Shown: in pieces, positions 48,111 through 57,686 of the stretch
How positions within the stretch are numbered: position 1 is the first letter of the stretch
Layout of the letters: every line of letters begins with the position of its first letter
Assembly: GCA_023250155.1 (NCBI GenBank)
Contig: JAHFBG010000008.1
Coordinates: forward strand, 62,001 to 126,000
Direction: 5' to 3'
DNA: 64,000 bases
DNA from: Candidatus Melainabacteria bacterium
GTDB lineage: Bacteria; Cyanobacteriota; Vampirovibrionia; 2-02-FULL-35-15
Made by a program: the position numbers and the translations under genes
Notes under the pieces: model-generated
What the model was told of the DNA's origin: nothing
Database searches by the model: none
The model's input: only the letters and a program-made list of their open reading frames with translations

Positions 48111-49418
48111 GTGACAAACAATAAAAAAGCTAAATTATTAGCACTTGTATCAATTGTATTTTTTTCTGTTAGTGGTGGGCCATATGGATTAGAAGAAATT
48201 ATCAGTTCCGTAGGACCTTTGAACTCTCTTTTATTGATTGTACTTTTGCCAATTATCTGGACTATTCCTGAAACGATGATTGTAGCTGAGTTAGCCAGCT
48301 CTTATCCTATACAAGGGGGCTATTATCGCTGGGTACAAATCAGCATGGGTCGGTTCTGGGGATTCATGGAAGGGTGGTGGAGTACTTTATATACTTTAAT
48401 TGATTTGTCTTTATACCCCATCTTGTTTGGAACGTATTTAAAGATATTATTTCCATCGATTGATTCACATTCAATATATTTTATTCAGCTTATTATGATA
48501 TGGTCTTGTGCGATTATAAATATTTTAGGGATTCGAGCAGTTGGCAGTATTCTTACTTCTTTTCAGATATTTATTTTATTATCGTTTGCGATTTTTATTA
48601 TACTTGGAATGAATCATCTTTCATTTGATTTTTCATCGGTCTTAAACTCACATCATACACCTACTTGTAAAGAAATGCTTCTTGGGTTATCGATTGCTTT
48701 TTGGAATTTTATTGGTTGGGATAATGGTTCTACCGTGCTTCATGAGGTAGATAATCCTAGAATGAATTATCATAAAGCATTGTTTATATGCATTCCTATA
48801 ATTGCATTTTTTTATTTCTTTCCTACACTAGTTGGAGTTTGTATTCATACTGATTGGCAGAGTTGGAAGTTTGGAGAATTTACCTTTATTGCAAATTCTA
48901 TGGGGTATCCAATATTAGGAACTGTTTTAGCTGTTGGTGGATTACTAACTTCACTGGGTTTATTTAATTCAATGCTTTTATCTTCTACTAGAATTATTAT
49001 GACTTTAGCTGAGGATAAGTTATTGCCCAGTGTTCTTTCTTTAGTTCATAGTAAATATCAAACGCCACATATTGCAATTATTTTTGCAGCACTTGCATAT
49101 AGCGTACTAATTCTTTATGGATTTGAGACTTTAATTGGTTATGATGTCTTCCTTTATTTGATTGCAATACTTTTAGAAGCAATTGCATTAGTGATTTTAA
49201 GGAAAAGGAATCCTGATATACACAGCTATTTTAAAATTCCATTTGGATTATTTGGTGTATATTTTGTGGTTGGTGTTGTTTCTCTTGTTGTTCTCTTTAT
49301 GGTTGTAATAAATTTTAGTACTTTTCATGGTGATTTGAGGACTTCATTCTTAACAGCATTTCTTATGTTTAGTGGTGTTCCAATATATTTTTGGTATGAA
49401 AAGCTGAGAGAGAGATAG
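48111..49418 (+). CDS. APC superfamily amino acid permease
   Basis: SVSGGPYGLEEIISSVGPLNSLLLIVLLPIIWTIPETMIVAELASSYPIQGGYYRWV; about 12 hydrophobic segments. Confidence 0.9.
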   Translation: MTNNKKAKLLALVSIVFFSVSGGPYGLEEIISSVGPLNSLLLIVLLPIIWTIPETMIVAELASSYPIQGGYYRWVQISMGRFWGFMEGWWSTLYTLIDLSLYPILFGTYLKILFPSIDSHSIYFIQLIMIWSCAIINILGIRAVGSILTSFQIFILLSFAIFIILGMNHLSFDFSSVLNSHHTPTCKEMLLGLSIAFWNFIGWDNGSTVLHEVDNPRMNYHKALFICIPIIAFFYFFPTLVGVCIHTDWQSWKFGEFTFIANSMGYPILGTVLAVGGLLTSLGLFNSMLLSSTRIIMTLAEDKLLPSVLSLVHSKYQTPHIAIIFAALAYSVLILYGFETLIGYDVFLYLIAILLEAIALVILRKRNPDIHSYFKIPFGLFGVYFVVGVVSLVVLFMVVINFSTFHGDLRTSFLTAFLMFSGVPIYFWYEKLRER

Positions 49419-49427
49419 ATAGTTTTT

Positions 49428-51647
49428 TTACTCTTCTCTTGAAAAATTTCCTACAATCCATAAGTTAGCGTTTGATATTTTATGAATTATATTGTTTATA
49501 ATTGATTCTTTAAATGACAGTAGATTTTTTACTTTTTTTGTAGGCTCGCCTATTACTATGTAATCAGGGTTGATTTTATTATAAGCTACTAATATTTCAT
49601 TTATAATATCTGTTCCTTCTACTAGTCTAAAATCTCCCCCCAGCTCTACAATCAATTGTTCAAGCTCAATAATTGCAATCTTTTTTTCCTCCGATAGCTT
49701 GGAAGTACTTTTTACAATATGCACGATTATTAATTCAGCTTGTAATCTACTTGCTATTCTTGCAGACTTTCTTATTAGACGTAAAGTATCACTATTAATA
49801 TCGATATAACTTAAAATCTTAAGCTTTTTTTCTTTCGGATGCATTTCATGTTCAACAGATTCTGCAACTTCTCTAAGTGAGAGTTCTCTCAATGCAATCA
49901 AATTTTTCTTTTGAAAAAAATGTGTTAAAGCTTGTTCGATTTTATCTAAAGAATAGATCTTTCCTGCTTTTAATCTTTCTTGCAATGCTTCAGGGCTTAA
50001 GTCAATAAGTACTATTTCATTGGCATGTGATATAACCCAATCTGGGACTGTTTCTCTTACTCTAATTCCAGTTACTTGTTCTACAATATCATTCAAGCTT
50101 TCAATGTGTTGTATATTAACAGTAGATATTACATCTATTCCTGCTCTAAGCAAATATTGAACATCCTGATATCTTTTACTATTGATGGCTCCTGGTACAT
50201 TGGTGTGAGCAAGTTCATCTATTAAGATTACTTCAGGTTTTGCAAGTATTGCAGCCTCTAAATCAAATTCCGGAAGATATTTACCTTTATGTTCTATTAG
50301 TTTAAAAGGCAACGCAGGTAATCCTTCTATTAGTTTTGCTGTATCTACTCTGCCATGTGTATCAATAACTCCAAGTAAAACATTTATGTTTTGTTTGTGT
50401 AGTTCACGAGCATCTTGTAACATTTTATAAGTCTTACCAACGCCAGGTGCCATACCAATATAAATTTTAAAGTTTCCAAATTTCATATTGGATTGGAAGT
50501 TTGGTCTGAGGTTTGTTTCTTCTTTATCTTCTTTTATCTCAATCGGCTTGCTTTCAGTATTCCCAATTAAGAGTAAATCTAGATTGCTAGTTTTTTCTAA
50601 AATTATTTTTACAGTTGATTTTGAAAAAAAATCAAATAATTGCTTTTTATTGGGAAACCCCATGATTAACTGAGTTATTCTATTTACTTTGATATAGTGA
50701 ACTAACTCATCTGCAATTTCCATGTTTATATTTTTAACAAGAAAAAAATATCCTTTACTTGCTCTTGTTGTTTCTCTTAACTTATCAATAATTGATTCAT
50801 CTATGTTGTTCTTTAATATGCACAGAACATCTAAATCAGCATGGTAAATACTGGCAATTTCAGCAGCTTTATTGATTGAGTTTATAGAGTTTTCTTTAGG
50901 ACTTGCAGCTACAAGAATTCTCTCTTTAATTTTTGCTTTTAAGTTTTCACTTACAACCTCAATATCTACACGCTCTGCAAGAACATTTAAAGCTAAATCA
51001 CGAAGCATGTTTAAATTGCTTCGCTTGAAAAAATTTTTTAATGCATGATTTAACTGTGCTTGATTGTAAATATTTTTTGATTTAAGTCTGTTGTATAACT
51101 CATCAATTGGAATGTCGATTAAGACAACTTCATCTGCCTGATTTAATACCCAATTTGGTACGGTTTCATTAACTTTAATACCAAGATTTTTTTCTACTAT
51201 AGGTGCAATACTTTCAAGCTGATGAATGTTTAGAGTAGACAAAACACTGATTCCATTTTTAAGTATTTCTTGAATATCTTGATATCTCTTTTGATTTAAT
51301 GAACCAGGCAGATTGTTATGAGCAAGTTCATCTATGATTACTGTTGCTGGTTTTCTTTCTATAACAGCTTCCAAGTCAAGATCGGATAACTCAGTAGTAT
51401 TTATTTTATATTTTTTTCTTGGAATAGTTTCAAAAATTGAAATAAAATGTTCATTATCAAGTCTGTTTTGTTGTTCAAGGTAGCCTATTACAATATCAAT
51501 ATTTCTTTTCTTAAGTTCAAGTGCTTCTTCTAGCATTCGATATGATTTGCCAACACCAGGTGCCATTCCTAAAAAGATTTTATGTCTTCCGCCAGACAAC
51601 TTTACTATTTGTTTTAATAGCTCATCTGGATCAATGCGTTTTGGCAT
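49428..51647 (-). CDS. KdpD-like protein: two tandem KdpD N-terminal + USP modules, no histidine kinase domain
   Basis: Two copies of GMAPGVGK(S/T)Y (aa about 27 and 398), two IDELAH(N/T)N(L/V)PG, two ETVP(N/D)WV, each followed by a USP-like region. Ends at 739 aa without H-box or ATPase motifs. Confidence 0.9.
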   Translation of the reverse strand: MPKRIDPDELLKQIVKLSGGRHKIFLGMAPGVGKSYRMLEEALELKKRNIDIVIGYLEQQNRLDNEHFISIFETIPRKKYKINTTELSDLDLEAVIERKPATVIIDELAHNNLPGSLNQKRYQDIQEILKNGISVLSTLNIHQLESIAPIVEKNLGIKVNETVPNWVLNQADEVVLIDIPIDELYNRLKSKNIYNQAQLNHALKNFFKRSNLNMLRDLALNVLAERVDIEVVSENLKAKIKERILVAASPKENSINSINKAAEIASIYHADLDVLCILKNNIDESIIDKLRETTRASKGYFFLVKNINMEIADELVHYIKVNRITQLIMGFPNKKQLFDFFSKSTVKIILEKTSNLDLLLIGNTESKPIEIKEDKEETNLRPNFQSNMKFGNFKIYIGMAPGVGKTYKMLQDARELHKQNINVLLGVIDTHGRVDTAKLIEGLPALPFKLIEHKGKYLPEFDLEAAILAKPEVILIDELAHTNVPGAINSKRYQDVQYLLRAGIDVISTVNIQHIESLNDIVEQVTGIRVRETVPDWVISHANEIVLIDLSPEALQERLKAGKIYSLDKIEQALTHFFQKKNLIALRELSLREVAESVEHEMHPKEKKLKILSYIDINSDTLRLIRKSARIASRLQAELIIVHIVKSTSKLSEEKKIAIIELEQLIVELGGDFRLVEGTDIINEILVAYNKINPDYIVIGEPTKKVKNLLSFKESIINNIIHKISNANLWIVGNFSREE

Positions 51648-52182
51648 ATAGTTGTTTGAGTTCTAAATTTAGTTCAAGTACATTAATGATTTTTTGTCCA
51701 GAAATTCCAAAAACTAAAGGTTTAGCTTTTTTGTTTAAAAGTTTGATTAAATCATCCTTAGTAACTCCAGACAATTTTGAAATTCTTTCTATTTGACTTA
51801 TGGCTCCTTCATAGGTTATATCAGGATCTAATCCTGATGCTGATTCTGAGATTAAGTTTAGGTCTGGGCTTGAATTGAAGTTTTTTATTTTATGGTTTAT
51901 GTGGTTTGTTTTAATATTTTCTATTAGTCTTTTAGAGTAGTATGCATCATTTGTATTTCCAGAGATATTGTTTTTATAATTATTTAATGATGGACGGTTG
52001 TGAAAATATAATGGATTTGAGAATTCTTGCCCTATTAACTTTGAACCAATTATTTTATTGTTTGATTTGATTAAACTTCCATTTGCATTACAGTTAAATA
52101 CTATTGTAGAAAAGAAGACACTACTTGCTAAGTATATTATAGTTAGCAAAATTGTAACCATGCATACTTTTATTCCTGTCAT
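51631..52182 (-). CDS. kdpC: Potassium-transporting ATPase KdpC subunit
   Basis: SKLIGQEFSNPLYFHNRPS, SASGLDPDITYEGAISQIERISKLSG. Confidence 0.93.
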   Translation of the reverse strand: MTGIKVCMVTILLTIIYLASSVFFSTIVFNCNANGSLIKSNNKIIGSKLIGQEFSNPLYFHNRPSLNNYKNNISGNTNDAYYSKRLIENIKTNHINHKIKNFNSSPDLNLISESASGLDPDITYEGAISQIERISKLSGVTKDDLIKLLNKKAKPLVFGISGQKIINVLELNLELKQLYAKTH

Positions 52183-54230
52183 TGTATAAATCTCCCAATT
52201 ACAAGATCAATTAATTTTATACCAATAAATGGTAGTACTAGTCCACCAATACCAAAGTAAATTAAGTTGTTAGTTAAAAGTTTATTTGGATCTTGTGTTT
52301 TTACACTTATTCCTTTTAATGCTATTGGTGTCATTAGTGGAATAATAATTGTGTTAAAAATCATTGCAGATAAAATTGCTGAAATGTTAGAGGTCAAATG
52401 CATTATGTTTAGTGCTTCTAATCCTTTAATTGTAAGCATACTGGGTAATATAGCAAAATATTTTGAAATGTCATTAACTATGGAAAAAGTAGCTAATGCA
52501 CCTCTTGTAACTAATAGTTGTCTGCCCGTTTTTATTATGTTTATGATTTTTGTTGGATCTGAATCTAGATCAATCATATTAGCTGCTTCTTTTGCTGCAA
52601 TAGTACCGGAGTTCATTGCTAGTCCAATATCTGCTTGTGCTAATGCTGGTGCATCATTTGTTCCATCTCCAATCATTCCTACAATTAACCCTTTTGACTG
52701 GTAATCTCGAATCAAGTGAATCTTATCTTCAGGTTTTGCTTGTGCTAAATGTTCATCTATTCCAGCTTCCTGAGCAATGACTTTAGCTGTTAAGTTATTA
52801 TCTCCTGTACACATTACTGTTCTAACACCAAGAACATTTAGTTCTTTAAATTTATCTTTCATTCCAGATTTAATCATATCTTTTAAATGAATGATACCGA
52901 TAACCTCATTATTTTTTGATATTAAAAGAGGGGTGCCACCTTGCAAAGCAATGTTGTCAACTATTTGTTGAGTATTAGGCCATATCTTACCATTTTTATT
53001 TGTTACAAGTTTTTTAATTGCATCGCTGGCTCCTTTTCTTAAGATGTCACCAGATTCTAAATCTATTCCACTCATTCTTGTGTGAGCTGAAAATTCATAA
53101 GAGGTTCCTTTGATTTCATTTGAATCAAATTCAATTCCTAATGTTTTAGCCAAAGCTAAAATAGATTTGCCTTCAGGAGTTTGATCGAACTGGCTAGAGA
53201 TATAAGCTATTTTTGCAACATCATTTAATGAGTTTGTGCCTAATGGTATAAACTCATTAGCAACTCTATTTCCAAATGTTATTGTTCCTGTTTTATCAAG
53301 GAATAAAATATCTATGTCACCTGCTATTTCAATAGACTTTTCTGAAATAGAAAGAACATTATAGGAATTTACCTTTTCAAATCCAGAAACTCTAATAGGT
53401 ACAATTAAGCTGCCTATAGTAGTAGGTATAAGACAAATCAATAATGCAATAAGATAGGATATTTCAAACTGTACGTTTAGATAGTTTAGAACAAATGGTA
53501 ATGCTACAACTACAAATAAAAATGAAATGGTTGATGCTATTAATAAAACGCTTAAACTTAATTCATTAGGAGTTTTATGTCTTTCTGTTGACTCAACTAT
53601 TGTAACCATTTGATCTAAATAAGTTTGACCTTGTTCAGATGTGATTTTGATTAGTAGGGAGTCAGTTAAAATCCTTGTTCCACCTGTTACTGAACTTGAA
53701 TAATCGGTATTTGGTTCTTTTAAAACAGGTGATGATTCACCGGTAATAGCAGACTCATCAACTGAGGCAACACCTTCAAGAACTTCGCCATCTAGTGGAA
53801 TTAAGTCTCCTTCTTGTACTCTGATAAGATCTCCTTTTTCTAACTGTGATGCAAAAACATATTCAATCATTCCATCAGGCTTAATTTTTTTCACTTCAAT
53901 ATCACCGTGTACAATTTTTAAACTTTCAGCTTGAGCTATACCAATATGTTTTGCAATATTTTCAGCGATATTTGAAAACAATATGGTTAAAAAAAGTAGT
54001 ATCGATATTGTAATATTTATTTCTTTTGTTAAAACACTTGGTCCAAAGAAATTAGGGTTAATAGATAAAACAATAGTTAAAATAAGACAAATTTCAACCA
54101 TGAAAATTATAGGATTGTTAATCATAACAAATGGATTTAGTTGCTTGATTGAATCTAATAATGCACCTGGAATTACACGTGAGTAATCTATTTTTAATGT
54201 ATGCTTTCTTTTTTCTCTTACTTTCATCAT
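52179..54230 (-). CDS. kdpB: Potassium-transporting P-type ATPase KdpB
   Basis: DESAITGESSPV, LDKTGTITFGNR, GDGTNDAPALAQADIGLAM motifs. Confidence 0.97.
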   Translation of the reverse strand: MMKVREKRKHTLKIDYSRVIPGALLDSIKQLNPFVMINNPIIFMVEICLILTIVLSINPNFFGPSVLTKEINITISILLFLTILFSNIAENIAKHIGIAQAESLKIVHGDIEVKKIKPDGMIEYVFASQLEKGDLIRVQEGDLIPLDGEVLEGVASVDESAITGESSPVLKEPNTDYSSSVTGGTRILTDSLLIKITSEQGQTYLDQMVTIVESTERHKTPNELSLSVLLIASTISFLFVVVALPFVLNYLNVQFEISYLIALLICLIPTTIGSLIVPIRVSGFEKVNSYNVLSISEKSIEIAGDIDILFLDKTGTITFGNRVANEFIPLGTNSLNDVAKIAYISSQFDQTPEGKSILALAKTLGIEFDSNEIKGTSYEFSAHTRMSGIDLESGDILRKGASDAIKKLVTNKNGKIWPNTQQIVDNIALQGGTPLLISKNNEVIGIIHLKDMIKSGMKDKFKELNVLGVRTVMCTGDNNLTAKVIAQEAGIDEHLAQAKPEDKIHLIRDYQSKGLIVGMIGDGTNDAPALAQADIGLAMNSGTIAAKEAANMIDLDSDPTKIINIIKTGRQLLVTRGALATFSIVNDISKYFAILPSMLTIKGLEALNIMHLTSNISAILSAMIFNTIIIPLMTPIALKGISVKTQDPNKLLTNNLIYFGIGGLVLPFIGIKLIDLVIGRFIQ

Positions 54231-54253
54231 AAATTTAGGATTGAGTTGTTAGG

Positions 54254-54339
54254 ATTGAGGAATGAGTTTTTTTTTCTCACTCTTCATTTCTTGCTGCTCA
54301 ATCTTCTCTTGCTCACTCCTTTTCTGCTCACTCCTCAAT
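54254..54339. repeat. Inverted repeat in the kdpA-kdpB spacer
   Basis: attgaggaatgag (54254-54266) / ctcactcctcaat (54327-54339), 12/13 complementary, with repeated ctcact(c) segments in between. Confidence 0.6.
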
Positions 54340-54345
54340 GCTCAT

Positions 54346-56031
54346 TTACCCATGCATAAACACTTCAGCTAATGGACTTAAAATTATAAATGGAAGATAT
54401 ATTAATATGGTTGACATTATGGACATAAAAAGAAATATAAAACCAAATAAAGCGGTGTCTGTTTTAAATGCTGGATGAGAGCTTGTTCTAACTGGCTTTA
54501 GAGCTAATGATGCACCCATTAGAATCATTGATGCCATTGCTCCATATCTTGCTAGAAACATTACGGTTGCAAGGCTTAAATTCCAGTAAGGAGTGTTGTC
54601 ATTTAAACTTTCTAAACCTGAGCCATTACTAGCAGCACCTGATGCAAACTCATAAAACACTTGAGTATAGTAATGTAAGTGTTCATAAAGATTGTTTGAT
54701 TTATCGGGGTAAATAATTAATGTAAGAATTACTCCAACAAGTACTAATAAAGGATTTAGTAAGAGCAGAATAGAACTTAAAATCATTTCATTTTTTTCAA
54801 TTCTTTTTCCAAAAATTTCAGGTGTTTTGCCCAGCATTAATCCTATAAAAAAAGCAGTGTATAAAATGAAGTTAATTGTAAACACTGTTCCAAAGCCTTG
54901 TACACCAAAGACTGATTGATTTGATAGGTTAAAAAGACCAAATGCATTTATAATAGGGTGAAATGATTCAAGTGCAGCATTTGCAGAGCCACTTACGTTT
55001 GATACGGCAGCTTCAAATACTGATGAACCTACAATTCCTAGCCGAGTTTCTTTTCCAACCCAGTTAGGGGATGTTAGATTCAATGCAGAGTTTATTAATG
55101 GATTTCCTTTAAGCTCAAAGTATGTTACAGCCGTAAACTCAAATATTAGAACAATGACTAATACTGACAATATTACAATTGCTTGTTTTAAATTTTTGAG
55201 CCAGAAACCAATTGTAAAAATCAGTGCAAAAGGAACTATTAAAATACTAACCAATTGAACAAAATTACTTAAATAACTTGGATTTTCAAATGGGTGAGCA
55301 GAGTTTGCATTTAAACAAGATAAGCCATTTTCACCTAATAATTTAATCGCTTCAAATGCTGCAATCGGTCCAATAATAATTGTTTGTTTAATATTTTCTA
55401 GTGTTTCATATGTGATTGATGTTTTAAAAGTATTGGGTGTGCCAAGTGCTACAAAAATCAGACATAAAAGAAATGATAAGGGAAATAAAATTCTTGTCAT
55501 TGCTTTTATTACATCGACATAAGCATTGCCAATTTTACTCAAGGTGACACCACGCATAACAACTATTCCAGTTGCAATTCCAGAGGCACTTGAATAAAAC
55601 ATCAATAGAGGCATAATAAAATAATTTGATAGATGTGTTAAATGAAGTTCAGGGATATGATGTGTTTGACATGTGTTTGTTATTAGGGAAGAAAGAATGT
55701 GTAAAATTAATGGGATATCTAATTGCCACTTAATACCTCCTGTATAAGGTAATTTGTTTTGAAAATATAATACGATGAAAGAAAAAGCTGAAATTAATAT
55801 ATTTGAAGAGAATAAAGCCATAAAATAGTCAAACCCATTCATTTGTTTGTAGGGATTAATATTGCAAAACTTATAAATAGGTTGTTCTACTTTATCAAAG
55901 AACATTTGAAGTTTTGTTTTTTTCTGAAGTGGATCATCAAGAAAGTGGATGGAAATATATTTTCCTAAGACATAACTACTAGGTATCAGTACTAGTAATA
56001 ATAAAATTATAAATATAGTTAGTTCAATCAC
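54346..56031 (-). CDS. kdpA: Potassium-transporting ATPase KdpA subunit (GTG start)
   Basis: DPLQKKTKLQMFFDKVEQPIYKFCNINPYKQMNGFDYFMALFSSN, SSVFEAAVSNVSGSANAALESFHPI, MLGKTPEIFGKRIEKNEM. Confidence 0.95.
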   Translation of the reverse strand: MIELTIFIILLLLVLIPSSYVLGKYISIHFLDDPLQKKTKLQMFFDKVEQPIYKFCNINPYKQMNGFDYFMALFSSNILISAFSFIVLYFQNKLPYTGGIKWQLDIPLILHILSSLITNTCQTHHIPELHLTHLSNYFIMPLLMFYSSASGIATGIVVMRGVTLSKIGNAYVDVIKAMTRILFPLSFLLCLIFVALGTPNTFKTSITYETLENIKQTIIIGPIAAFEAIKLLGENGLSCLNANSAHPFENPSYLSNFVQLVSILIVPFALIFTIGFWLKNLKQAIVILSVLVIVLIFEFTAVTYFELKGNPLINSALNLTSPNWVGKETRLGIVGSSVFEAAVSNVSGSANAALESFHPIINAFGLFNLSNQSVFGVQGFGTVFTINFILYTAFFIGLMLGKTPEIFGKRIEKNEMILSSILLLLNPLLVLVGVILTLIIYPDKSNNLYEHLHYYTQVFYEFASGAASNGSGLESLNDNTPYWNLSLATVMFLARYGAMASMILMGASLALKPVRTSSHPAFKTDTALFGFIFLFMSIMSTILIYLPFIILSPLAEVFMHG

Positions 56032-56157
56032 CTATGTAAATCTTTCTGGATAAAACAATGCAATAAATAAATATATAAATAATAATATTACAATTGAAGC
56101 TAACAGCCAGTGTGGTAGTGAAATCTTATTTAAATAATTTATAATTTCTAAATTCAT
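56032..56157 (-). CDS. kdpF: KdpF-like small membrane subunit
   Basis: My translation: MNLEIINYLNKISLPHWLLASIVILLFIYLFIALFYPERFT (41 aa), one TM helix and a PERF-like tail, ending immediately before the kdpA GTG. Confidence 0.8.
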   Translation of the reverse strand: MNLEIINYLNKISLPHWLLASIVILLFIYLFIALFYPERFT

Positions 56158-56205
56158 TAAAATATTTGTATTTTTAACAGATAATACAATAATATTTTAT
56201 ATCAT

Positions 56206-56718
56206 TTATAAGCTTGATTTAGTTAATATTGAAAAAGTTTTGTATTTTCCTACTTTTATGCCATTTTTATACTGAGTGACAACTGTTTCTGAATGTATTG
56301 TATTTTGTTCTGTAATGTTTAAGTGATCTATTAAAATGGCTTTCCAGAAGCTGTCATCATTTGTTTTTGTTTCAGTTATTCTTTCCGTGATTGCTTCTTT
56401 TTCATTTAATAGTTTTAGAGTGCCCTCTGATTTGTTCCAGTTTTCACCTTCCCAGAGTAGTTTTAAGACTGTATTTTTGTCGTTATTTTTTGTGGTTGGT
56501 TTAATTTTTAATGTTGACTCAGTAGTTGTTCCTATAACGATATGTGGACAAGATGATTCTGTGACTATTGTTTGCATGTACCATGTTCCAACAAAATTAA
56601 GATTATCGATGTTGTTTGATTTTGAAGGTATTGTTAATGCTAGTGTTGTGCTTGTAGTTAATTTAAAAACTAATAATAGAAAAGTTAATATAGTGAGAAT
56701 CTTTTTTCTTATATCCAT
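56206..56718 (-). CDS. Secreted protein of unknown function
   Basis: 170 aa with signal peptide (KKILTILTFLLLVFKLTTSTTLALT); directly upstream of kdpF on the same strand. Confidence 0.55.
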   Translation of the reverse strand: MDIRKKILTILTFLLLVFKLTTSTTLALTIPSKSNNIDNLNFVGTWYMQTIVTESSCPHIVIGTTTESTLKIKPTTKNNDKNTVLKLLWEGENWNKSEGTLKLLNEKEAITERITETKTNDDSFWKAILIDHLNITEQNTIHSETVVTQYKNGIKVGKYKTFSILTKSSL

Positions 56719-56822
56719 TTTAGTACTCCTAATGGATACTTCGGTTAAAGATTATTTATATTTAATACTTAAAGTGATAACCCTAAATTGTTTTTATTAT
56801 CTTCAATAATGTAACTTTTAAT

Positions 56823-57686
56823 TTAAAATGAAATATTGTTTTCTAAGGTAGAGTCAGAGTCGATTATAAAGCCATTAAAGTTATAGTAAAAGCTAATATT
56901 CTTTTTAATTTTTGAATAAATTTCTTTTATAGACTCTTCGGTTTGGTTTGTGGCTCTTTTTCCAAGATTGATTTGATATTGACAAGTGATACCGTTCCAT
57001 TTAACCGCAAGTGTATCTAACATTTTAATATCATCAATTAGAAAAACGATTCTATCTACATAATTACAGGTGTCTTGTGAAAATGTTCCTTTAGGTCCAT
57101 TAAAATCAGTGAACCAAAATGGAAATTCTGCTATAAAAATCTTGTCTCTTTTTTTTGTTTCAATATGAATTGCTGAATATGCATCAAGCATTTGATTTAG
57201 TATTTGTATTTTGAATGACGTTTCGTCTTTATTCCAAATATTTGTTTTATTTGGTTCCGTCCTTAAAACAATTCCATCGATCCATTTTCCATAAGTATTT
57301 AAGGCATCTAATGTGTTTGCTACACCCCTTGATCCAAACCAGGTGTTTTTACCAACTACAAGAAACAACTTTGAGTTGTATTTTTTTCTTAACTTGGTTA
57401 GAGTTTTTAAAATATCTTTATTATGTGGTTCTAAAGTAATCCATTGTTCAAGGTATATAAATCTTGGTTTTCTTGTTTTTATTATATTCTCTAGTTCTTT
57501 TATGTTTTTAGTAGAATCATTTGTAATGTTTAAACTAGTTAAATCAGTTAAAACTATAGGCTCATTATTTATTTTTTCTTTTGCATAAAGAGGGGTTGAT
57601 ATTAATGTTAAGTAGATTACTATTTGTAATAGAACAAATAATTTGTATTTTAGCGAGTGGTTAATCATTATAATTTTATATGCCAT
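56823..57686 (-). CDS. Secreted protein of unknown function, possibly TIM-barrel-like
   Basis: Signal peptide (LKYKLFVLLQIVIYLTLISTPLYA); alternating PRFIYLEQWITLE / KLFLVVGKNTWFGSRG / WIDGIVLRTEP segments. Confidence 0.55.
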   Translation of the reverse strand: MAYKIIMINHSLKYKLFVLLQIVIYLTLISTPLYAKEKINNEPIVLTDLTSLNITNDSTKNIKELENIIKTRKPRFIYLEQWITLEPHNKDILKTLTKLRKKYNSKLFLVVGKNTWFGSRGVANTLDALNTYGKWIDGIVLRTEPNKTNIWNKDETSFKIQILNQMLDAYSAIHIETKKRDKIFIAEFPFWFTDFNGPKGTFSQDTCNYVDRIVFLIDDIKMLDTLAVKWNGITCQYQINLGKRATNQTEESIKEIYSKIKKNISFYYNFNGFIIDSDSTLENNISF

